Assembly: GCA_023667385.1 (NCBI GenBank)
Contig: JAMPAE010000091.1
Span: 1 to 6,413, forward strand
Direction of reading: 5' to 3'
Origin: Ruminococcus sp.
GTDB taxonomy: Bacteria > Bacillota > Clostridia > Oscillospirales > Acutalibacteraceae
DNA length: 6,413 nt
Positions 1-4,513 of this stretch are shown one piece after another. The notes below the pieces were generated by a model. It was given only the letters and a program-made list of their open reading frames with translations. It made no database searches and was not told the DNA's origin. Each line of letters opens with the position of its first letter. The stretch's first letter is position 1. The position numbers and the translations under genes are program-made.

Positions 1-87
1 TTCAAGATGTTTTTTCACCTCAGGCTTTCCGCCGATCTTCTTAATGATATTTTCTTCGCCGACATCGACAAGCGTTAACGGTATCAT
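1..87 (-). CDS. feoA: FeoA-family ferrous iron transport protein (N-terminal part only)
   Basis: The first 29 codons are present and the rest lies beyond position 1. The peptide begins MIPLTLVDVGEENIIKKIGG and continues KPEVKKHLE. This matches the start of FeoA proteins: a short strand, the 'VGE' turn, a 'I.KI.G' strand, then the helix that carries charged residues and usually leads into 'L..LGF..G'. FeoA is a small cytoplasmic SH3-like protein of about 75-85 aa that supports the FeoB ferrous-iron permease, so a feoB or second feoA gene probably follows beyond the window edge. The ATG at 87 is supported by a GGAGGG Shine-Dalgarno (94-99) six bases upstream. The gene has its own promoter and a dyad consistent with iron control, so it is not simply the last gene of the glycosyltransferase operon. 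The family call rests on only 29 residues; a fused or paralogous FeoA-domain protein is possible. Confidence 0.78.
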   Translation of the reverse strand, partial: MIPLTLVDVGEENIIKKIGGKPEVKKHLE

Positions 88-112
88 GAGAAACCCTCCA
101 TTTTTATTCATC

Positions 113-124
113 GCACAGTTGTGC
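113..124 (-). promoter_or_regulatory. Short dyad in the feoA leader
   Basis: GCACA-AC-TGTGC on the minus strand is a 5-bp perfect dyad with a 2-base centre, lying between the candidate operator and the feoA Shine-Dalgarno. A two-base loop is poor for an RNA hairpin, so a second protein-binding site is at least as plausible. No function can be assigned and it may be chance. Confidence 0.25.
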
Positions 125-129
125 TATAG

Positions 130-147
130 GGTTAGCTTTTGCTAACC
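130..147 (-). promoter_or_regulatory. Perfect 18-bp dyad at the feoA transcription start, candidate DtxR/IdeR-type operator
   Basis: GGTTAGC-AAAA-GCTAACC (minus strand) is a perfect 7-bp inverted repeat around four bases. It starts six bases downstream of the -10, so it covers the predicted +1 and would block RNA polymerase if bound. The TTAG/CTAA half-sites recall binding sites of iron- or manganese-dependent DtxR-family repressors (DtxR, IdeR, MntR), and the neighbouring feoA makes iron-dependent repression the natural reading. The assignment to DtxR rather than Fur is inference from base pattern and context. It is not a terminator, since no T-run follows. Confidence 0.6.
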
Positions 148-153
148 ATTGCT

Positions 154-182
154 ATTATAGCCATTGCTTCATAATTTGTCAA
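154..182 (-). promoter_or_regulatory. Sigma-A promoter of feoA, consensus -35 and -10
   Basis: Read on the minus strand, TTGACA (177-182) and TATAAT (154-159) are both perfect consensus hexamers separated by exactly 17 bp. The predicted start of transcription is near 147, giving a leader of about 60 nt before the feoA ATG. Immediately upstream of the -35, at 183-205, an A7T6 tract followed by GAAAG resembles an alpha-subunit UP element. A promoter this close to consensus would normally be held down by a repressor, in line with the dyad just downstream. Confidence 0.85.
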
Positions 183-208
183 TAGCTTTCAAAAAATTTT
201 TTTGCGTT

Positions 209-1321
209 TTATTTCATAATATAGTCAACAATTCGCTTTGCGCTGCTGCCATCGGCAAAATCAAAGTTGAAATTCTTAAATTTTTCGTTCTTTTCCTTGT
301 CAACAGGCTTTCTGATTTCGTCAATGATTGCTTCAGTATCTCTGACAACTGCTCCGGGAACATAGGTTTCATAATCAAAATAAAAGTCCCTCATGGCTAT
401 GTATTCTTCAAGGTCATAGGCAAAAAAGATTGTTTTTTTGTCAAGAATTGAAAAATCCATGCAGATTGAGGAATAATCTGTTATCAGCACATCGCAGGCA
501 AGCACCAGCTCACGCACATCGTCAAATTCCGTGGCATCAACTGCTCCGTCAATTTTGTCAATACTTTCGTGAAGCTGCGGATGCAGACGAACAAGCAACG
601 CATATTCACCGCCGAGCGCCTCGTTGAACGCAGCGATGTCAAAATGCGACAGGATATTGACATTTTGCTTTGGGTCATCACGAAATGTCGGTGCATAAAG
701 CACAAGCTTTTTGTTTTGCAGTTCAGGATAAAGCTCATCAATTTTTTTGCGTAAATTTTCTGCGTTTGCGCCACTGAAAAAGTAATCAACCCTTGCAGAG
801 CCAAGCGGCAAAACCTTGCTTTCGTCAACGCCGAACGCTTCGGCATAAAGCGGAGCCACCGCCTTTGATGAGCAAACAACAAAACTCAGCCGTTTGTTAA
901 GCTCAATTTCATTTTTTCTGATTTCATCAGGCTGGCTAATTGCCAAGCCGAATTTTTTGAACACACCCTCAGCGTGCCAAAGCTGAATGACAACCGTCTG
1001 CTCACGGAAATTCAACTTTGCCATCGGCATAAAATTATCGTTGAGGAAAACATATTGCGAGGTTGCAAGCTTAAACGATTTTATAAAGAAAAAGCTAAAC
1101 ACACGAAAAATGTTTTTCGCTTTCACTTCCAAATCCTGCCTTGTGATGAACACAAAATCAAAATCGCCCGTTTTTTTCATTTGATTATAAACTGCTCCAA
1201 GGCTATCGTTAAAATTTTCATTGTGCATTGAAACCAGCGCAACACGGTTCTTTTTAACATGAAACAGTTTTGCATAAACATTAAACAGTAAAGCATAAAT
1301 CGAATAAAACAGGTTTTTCAT
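209..1321 (-). CDS. CDP-glycerol glycerophosphotransferase-family protein (TagB/TagF-like)
   Basis: This 370-aa protein has the Glyphos_transf (PF04464) pattern, the GT-B-like fold that transfers polyol phosphate from a CDP-activated donor onto a lipid-linked teichoic-acid type chain at the inner membrane face. Visible motifs in order: QLWHAEGVFKKFG (113-125), carrying the first conserved histidine; VCSSKAVAPLYAEAFG (149-164); LPLGSARVD (171-179); LYAPTFRDD (208-216); RLHP (245-248), the second conserved histidine; and DVLITDYSS (277-285), typical of the donor-phosphate loop. The hydrophobic, basic N-terminus (1-24) may attach to the membrane. At 370 aa it is a bare catalytic module without the extra N-terminal domain of full TagF. 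WHA replaces the more usual WHG. It is last in the four-gene operon, 11 nt after the upstream gene; its AAAGGA Shine-Dalgarno overlaps that gene's TAA stop, so translation may be coupled. Priming versus polymerising activity, and glycerol versus ribitol donor, cannot be decided. Confidence 0.85.
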   Translation of the reverse strand: MKNLFYSIYALLFNVYAKLFHVKKNRVALVSMHNENFNDSLGAVYNQMKKTGDFDFVFITRQDLEVKAKNIFRVFSFFFIKSFKLATSQYVFLNDNFMPMAKLNFREQTVVIQLWHAEGVFKKFGLAISQPDEIRKNEIELNKRLSFVVCSSKAVAPLYAEAFGVDESKVLPLGSARVDYFFSGANAENLRKKIDELYPELQNKKLVLYAPTFRDDPKQNVNILSHFDIAAFNEALGGEYALLVRLHPQLHESIDKIDGAVDATEFDDVRELVLACDVLITDYSSICMDFSILDKKTIFFAYDLEEYIAMRDFYFDYETYVPGAVVRDTEAIIDEIRKPVDKEKNEKFKNFNFDFADGSSAKRIVDYIMK

Positions 1322-1332
1322 AATATTTTCCT

Positions 1333-2682
1333 TTATTTGATGATTTTCTTAATAAGCACGAAGTTGATCAATTTGAGCATAAGCGGGAAAAATGCCGTTT
1401 TGACGCCATCGGGCAGGGGGATTCGGTGAATCATTCTTAAAGTGCGGATGTCAAGCACGGCAGGCGATTTAAAAATCACTTTCCTTTTTGATTTTGCCGC
1501 TTTTTTTGCATTTTTCATGTATGCCTTATCGGGGAGCACAACAAGGTTTGCATTGGCAAGGTACTCATCGGGAACCCTGCCCTCATCAACCATGGATTGC
1601 GGCACAATGACCTCAAACATCGGAGAAAGCTGATCATAAAGCGAATTGAAAAATGCTGTCATATCTTTGCCGCCGCATTTTCCCATAATCACAGAAGCAT
1701 CCACCCGTCTTGCAGCTTCTTTTTTTGATTTACAAATGCTTTCAAGGTGCAAATCATTGTTTGCGGCACAGATTTTTGCAAAAGTTTCCCTTGTCATGAG
1801 CAGCCTCAGGCGTTCAAATTCTTTTGCGCAAAAGGCAACGCATTCATCATCGCCGTGCCACATCAAACGATAGAACTGTGAAATCAGCACGTGTGCTTTT
1901 TTATATATAATTTCTTGCAGGTAATCGTCCTTATCTACGCTGGCACTTGATTTTTTCAGCGCTTCTTTGGCTTTTTCAAAAATGAAATCAAGTGCGCCGC
2001 TGAAACTTTTCACAAGCTGCTCGCTGACTGTTTGGCTGACGGAAAGCCCCTGCTCGGTCGTGTGCCTGCGATAATACATTTCGCTGCCGAACGTTCCGCT
2101 GATTTTTGCGCCTGTGTAAACATAACTCATGAAGAATGCACCCTCTTCGCAATAGCGATAAGCAGGGAACCGCACACCGGACTGCACAAGCCTTTCACGC
2201 TTGTAGCACTTGTTGCCAACAAGGAAATTCCAAAGAAGTATCTTGTCAAATGTGTCAACACTGCTGCTTTTTGCAATTTTATCGGCAAACTCATTGAAGC
2301 GAACTTCCTTTCCGTCGCCGAAAGTTGCAAGCCTGCCGATTACGATGTCGGCATCTGTTTTTTTCGCTGTTTCATAAAACGCCTCGAGCGAACCGTCTGA
2401 ATAGTAATCATCAGCGTCAAGGAAAACCACGTATTCGCCGGTTGCTTTTTCCATGCCGAAGTTTCTTGCGGCGGAAACGCCTGCGTTTTCCTGAACGAAC
2501 GAAACGAAAATGTCGTGCTTGGAAACATATTCATCAATGATTTTCTGCGTGCCATCGGTTGAGCCGTCATTGACAATAACAACCTCAATATCTTTTAAAG
2601 TCTGCCTCAAAAGGCTGTCGAGCGTTTCTGCAATGAACTGCTGTGAATTATATGCAGGAATTATAACTGAAACCTTTGCCAT
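1333..2682 (-). CDS. Family 2 glycosyltransferase with an unusual C-terminal extension
   Basis: The 449-aa product begins with a clear GT-A domain of glycosyltransferase family 2: VSVIIPAYNS (4-13), VIVNDGSTDGT (35-45) for nucleotide binding, ENAGVSAARNFGMEKATGEY (65-84), and FLDADD (87-92) as the metal-binding DxD. WNFLVGNKCYKRE (151-163), YRYCEEGAFF (175-184, candidate catalytic acidic residues) and YRRH (204-207) follow as in EpsJ/HyaD-like enzymes. It should move a sugar from a nucleotide donor to a growing lipid-linked glycan in the cytoplasm. Residues from about 225 to 449 exceed the usual domain: a helical stretch (225-325), then a region (328-408) that looks like a degenerate second GT-A start, then a hydrophobic, basic tail (427-449) that may touch the membrane. 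The ATG at 2682 is the only usual start after an in-frame TAA. Its Shine-Dalgarno is separated from it by a stem-loop. Sugar specificity is unknown. Confidence 0.88.
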   Translation of the reverse strand: MAKVSVIIPAYNSQQFIAETLDSLLRQTLKDIEVVIVNDGSTDGTQKIIDEYVSKHDIFVSFVQENAGVSAARNFGMEKATGEYVVFLDADDYYSDGSLEAFYETAKKTDADIVIGRLATFGDGKEVRFNEFADKIAKSSSVDTFDKILLWNFLVGNKCYKRERLVQSGVRFPAYRYCEEGAFFMSYVYTGAKISGTFGSEMYYRRHTTEQGLSVSQTVSEQLVKSFSGALDFIFEKAKEALKKSSASVDKDDYLQEIIYKKAHVLISQFYRLMWHGDDECVAFCAKEFERLRLLMTRETFAKICAANNDLHLESICKSKKEAARRVDASVIMGKCGGKDMTAFFNSLYDQLSPMFEVIVPQSMVDEGRVPDEYLANANLVVLPDKAYMKNAKKAAKSKRKVIFKSPAVLDIRTLRMIHRIPLPDGVKTAFFPLMLKLINFVLIKKIIK

Positions 2683-2690
2683 ATCTATAA

Positions 2691-2710
2691 ATAAGCTATG
2701 CTTATCCTTT
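2691..2710 (-). promoter_or_regulatory. Shine-Dalgarno followed by a stem-loop before the 449-aa GT2 start
   Basis: On the minus strand AAAGGA (2705-2710) runs directly into ATAAGC-ATA-GCTTAT (2691-2705), a perfect 6-bp inverted repeat with a 3-base loop. Counting linearly, AAAGG lies 23 nt from the ATG, too far for normal initiation, and no other Shine-Dalgarno is visible in the remaining bases. If the hairpin forms, the effective spacing is about 8 nt. The pattern suggests structure-assisted initiation or coupling to the upstream gene. There is no downstream T-run, so it is not a terminator. Confidence 0.5.
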
Positions 2711-2718
2711 CTGAAGAA

Positions 2719-3489
2719 TTAAAATTTAAGTCCCCACTTTGCAAAATAGGTAAGGATTGATTTAATGTGAATCATCAAAAGCTTTTTATTGCGCTTGCTT
2801 TCACGCTCCCAAAGATGATATACATTAGCCATCGGGTAGTGCAAAGCTTTATATTTTTCGCTGACTCGCCTTGCGATGTCGCAATCTTCAAGATACATAA
2901 AAAATCTTTCGTCAAAACCACCGAGCTGCTTAAACACAGAGGTTCTGAAAAACATGAAGCAACCTGTTGCGTTTGTAACTTCAAAAGGCTTGTCCGTCGG
3001 CATATCAAGCATACAATATTCTATCATGGTTTTTGACGGCTCGTCACCCTTGCGGAACCAATGGTCGCCGAGATAGCGAACGGTTGGATTGCGCTTGCCG
3101 AGTTTTTGAAGCGTTCCGTCCTCAAAAAGAATCTGAGGTGAAAGCAGACCGATTCGGTCATCAGTATCGGCATAGTTTGCAAGCTCGGTTATAACATCAT
3201 CTTTGAGAATAATGTCAGGGTTTATTACAACGTGATATTTGGAATTGAGAAACGGTATAACCTTATTATGCCCTGCACCGAAGCCGCTGTTTGCCTTGCT
3301 TTCAATCACAGTCACCTGCGGAAAGCGCTCACGTATAAAATCAGGTGTTCCGTCGGTTGAATTGTTGTCAACAATGAAAAGCTGAAAATCAACTCCTTTT
3401 GTGCTTTCAAGAACGCTTGAAATTGTGCGTTCAATGATTTTTTTGCCGTTATATGTCACGATACAACCCGAAACTGTGTAATTATCCAT
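2719..3489 (-). CDS. Family 2 glycosyltransferase, WbbL/rhamnosyltransferase-like
   Basis: This 256-aa protein carries the motif set of the WbbL-type GT2 subgroup, often annotated as dTDP-rhamnosyltransferase: IVTYNG (10-15), IVDNNSTDGT (39-48), NSGFGAGHN (67-75), INPD (89-92, the DxD-equivalent), TGCFMFFR (175-182), GGFDERFFMYLEDCD (190-204) holding the putative catalytic acidic residues, and YHLWERES (224-231). Length and C-terminus (HIKSILTYFAKWG, 241-253) are normal for the group, so the gene looks intact. It probably adds rhamnose or a related sugar to an undecaprenyl-linked acceptor in the cytoplasm. The start at 3489 has an AAAGG site 12 nt upstream, slightly far, and 18 nt separate it from the preceding gene in the operon. 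An out-of-frame ATG 10 nt upstream opens only a two-codon frame. Rhamnose as donor is inferred from family resemblance; no rml genes are present here. Confidence 0.88.
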   Translation of the reverse strand: MDNYTVSGCIVTYNGKKIIERTISSVLESTKGVDFQLFIVDNNSTDGTPDFIRERFPQVTVIESKANSGFGAGHNKVIPFLNSKYHVVINPDIILKDDVITELANYADTDDRIGLLSPQILFEDGTLQKLGKRNPTVRYLGDHWFRKGDEPSKTMIEYCMLDMPTDKPFEVTNATGCFMFFRTSVFKQLGGFDERFFMYLEDCDIARRVSEKYKALHYPMANVYHLWERESKRNKKLLMIHIKSILTYFAKWGLKF

Positions 3490-3507
3490 ATTAAAACATA
3501 GCCTTTC

Positions 3508-4209
3508 TTATCTATTGAGGAAAATGCGCATATTGAGCCTTCTTATAAGATAGTTGCGCCATTTTATTTTTTGCCTGAGCGTTGTTTCGCCGCCTGTGAC
3601 GTTTTCGCCGTGAACACGATAATAAATCAGCGGTGCATCAATCAACTCAACCTTTCCGTAAACCTCGCCCATAAGACCTATCCACTGGTCATGCATCGGA
3701 ATAAAGCGTGGCATCGGCATAATTTTTTTCAGCAGTGACCTGTCAAACGCCATGCAGCAGCCCATATAGGAATTTTTCACAATATTACGGAAAAAGCCTT
3801 TTTTGCTTCCTCTTGCTGCAAAAAAAGAATAATCGGTGATATTCAAATCCTTGTCCGCAACATAGGCATTATGCAAAACCAAAGTTGCACCGCCGTCAAA
3901 TGCTTCCATAACTCGCTTCACCTTGTTCGGCAGCCAAACGTCATCTTGATCGCAGAGGAAAATCTTATCTCCGTGGCAATGCCTGATTGCGTTTGTGAAA
4001 TTGGCAACAACACCTTTTGATTTGCCCTCAACATAAATGACTCTGCTGTCCTCAGCCATGATGCGCTTCACAATTTTTTCCGTCTGTCCGCCGGGCTTAT
4101 CATCAGAAACGATAATTTCATCATCATGTCCAAGCTGCGGCAAAATTGACATGAGCTGTTCTTCAATATATTTTTCGCCTTTATATGCGGCAAGTGCAAC
4201 CGAAATCAT
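3508..4209 (-). CDS. Family 2 glycosyltransferase, first gene of the glycan operon
   Basis: The 233-aa product is a compact GT2 enzyme of the RfbF/alpha-rhamnosyltransferase-like subgroup. Key motifs are VALAAYKGEKYIEEQL (4-19), DEIIVSDD (30-37), GVVANFTNAI (66-75), FLCDQDDVW (84-92, DxD metal site), GCCMAFDR (150-157), MHDQWIGL (172-179) with the probable catalytic Asp, and YYRVHGENVTGG (196-207). Where most relatives read DDGSTDGT, this one reads DDKPGGQT; both Asp are kept, so UDP/dTDP-sugar binding is likely retained. The basic C-terminus (KIKWRNYLIRRLNMR, 214-228) could associate with the membrane. The ATG at 4209 has a good AAGGAAG Shine-Dalgarno 7 nt upstream, and a promoter lies at 4270-4298, so this gene opens the operon. 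It probably adds an early sugar to the lipid-linked glycan. Acceptor and donor cannot be determined. Confidence 0.88.
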   Translation of the reverse strand: MISVALAAYKGEKYIEEQLMSILPQLGHDDEIIVSDDKPGGQTEKIVKRIMAEDSRVIYVEGKSKGVVANFTNAIRHCHGDKIFLCDQDDVWLPNKVKRVMEAFDGGATLVLHNAYVADKDLNITDYSFFAARGSKKGFFRNIVKNSYMGCCMAFDRSLLKKIMPMPRFIPMHDQWIGLMGEVYGKVELIDAPLIYYRVHGENVTGGETTLRQKIKWRNYLIRRLNMRIFLNR

Positions 4210-4231
4210 TGCAACACTTCCTTTTTAGCAG

Positions 4232-4249
4232 GCACAGCAAAAGCTGCGC
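4232..4249 (-). promoter_or_regulatory. Stem-loop in the 5' leader of the glycosyltransferase operon
   Basis: The minus-strand transcript contains GCGCAGC-UUUU-GCUGUGC, a 7-bp stem (one G-U pair) with a 4-base loop, inside the predicted leader of about 54 nt and roughly 6 nt upstream of the Shine-Dalgarno region. It has no following U-tract, so it is not an intrinsic terminator. It may stabilise the mRNA 5' end or affect translation; this is inference. Confidence 0.4.
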
Positions 4250-4269
4250 TGACAAATTCATCCGCTGTT

Positions 4270-4298
4270 AGTATACCACCGATTGGCAGATTTTACAA
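4270..4298 (-). promoter_or_regulatory. Promoter of the glycosyltransferase operon
   Basis: On the minus strand TTGTAA (4293-4298) and TATACT (4270-4275) are separated by 17 bp, and the -10 is preceded by TGG, giving an extended -10 (TGN). Transcription would start near 4263, leaving a leader of about 54 nt before the ATG at 4209. The -35 overlaps the left arm of the 10-bp inverted repeat at 4296-4305, so a regulator bound there could interfere with polymerase. Confidence 0.65.
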
Positions 4299-4358
4299 CT
4301 GTTTGTTTTCGGGCAAAAATCCGGCATATGCAGAAAGCGTCCTTGCACCAAACAGTTG
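4296..4358. repeat. 10-bp perfect inverted repeat with a 43-nt spacer
   Basis: CAACTGTTTG at 4296-4305 and CAAACAGTTG at 4349-4358 are exact reverse complements. Each arm also contains a small dyad, AAC-N-GTT. The left arm overlaps the -35 of the glycan-operon promoter. Arm centres are about 53 bp apart, roughly five helical turns, compatible with two protein-binding sites on the same face of DNA. No regulator is known for this motif to me, and chance occurrence is possible. Confidence 0.45.
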
Positions 4359-4413
4359 AAATATTGACTAATTTTTTAAATTATTTGGTATTAATCTTCT
4401 TATCATTTTAACA

Positions 4414-4442
4414 ATGACTTTAAAAAATTTCTGTGCTATAAT
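4414..4442 (+). promoter_or_regulatory. Promoter of the transporter/kinase-like operon
   Basis: A perfect TATAAT (4437-4442) is preceded by TGC, giving an extended -10, and by ATGACT (4414-4419; four of six matches to TTGACA) at 17-bp spacing. The start of transcription would be near 4449, giving a leader of about 65 nt. The leader contains a weak AT-rich dyad, TTTAAC (4462-4467) with GTTAAA (4478-4483), of unknown meaning. Confidence 0.65.
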
Positions 4443-4513
4443 GCGAGTTCGAAAAAAGAGATTTAACTTGATTTAAGGTTAAAAAAACAGCTAAAATATA
4501 GGGAGATGTTAAA

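Larger units (their letters stand above)
4210..4513. other. Divergent intergenic region between the glycan operon and the transporter operon
   Basis: These 304 bases hold no gene that I can support. On the left are the minus-strand leader, stem-loop and promoter of the glycan operon. On the right are the plus-strand promoter and leader of the transporter gene. Between them, CAACTGTTTG (4296-4305) is repeated as its exact inverse CAAACAGTTG (4349-4358). An AT-rich tract runs from about 4359 to 4410 and contains TTGACT (4364-4369) with TGGTATTAA (4386-4394), a weak extra plus-strand promoter candidate with 19-bp spacing. Confidence 0.7.

Noticed and set aside
191..203. A6T7 palindrome as an intrinsic terminator of the glycan operon
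   Set aside because: The stem would be only A-U pairs with no loop and no GC; it fits better as an UP-like tract for the feoA promoter.
164..451. Plus-strand 95-codon open frame with hydrophobic stretches
   Set aside because: It is antisense to the 3' end of the transferase gene and to the feoA promoter; its Phe/Val-rich look comes from AT-rich antisense codons.
484..882. Minus-strand 132-codon open frame
   Set aside because: It lies wholly inside the CDP-glycerol transferase-like gene in another frame; the product is Cys/Arg/Ser-rich with no recognisable domain.
2032..2400. Plus-strand 122-codon open frame
   Set aside because: It is antisense to the GT-A domain of the 449-aa GT2, whose motifs are clear on the minus strand.
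4364..4394. Second plus-strand promoter (TTGACT with TGGTATTAA)
   Set aside because: The spacing is 19 bp and the -10 is poor; the TATAAT at 4437-4442 is much better. Kept only as a weak alternative.
4462..4483. AT-rich dyad in the transporter leader as a riboswitch or attenuator
   Set aside because: Only a 6-bp, mostly A-T stem with a 10-nt loop and no terminator-like structure; the roughly 65-nt leader is too short for a known riboswitch plus switch.
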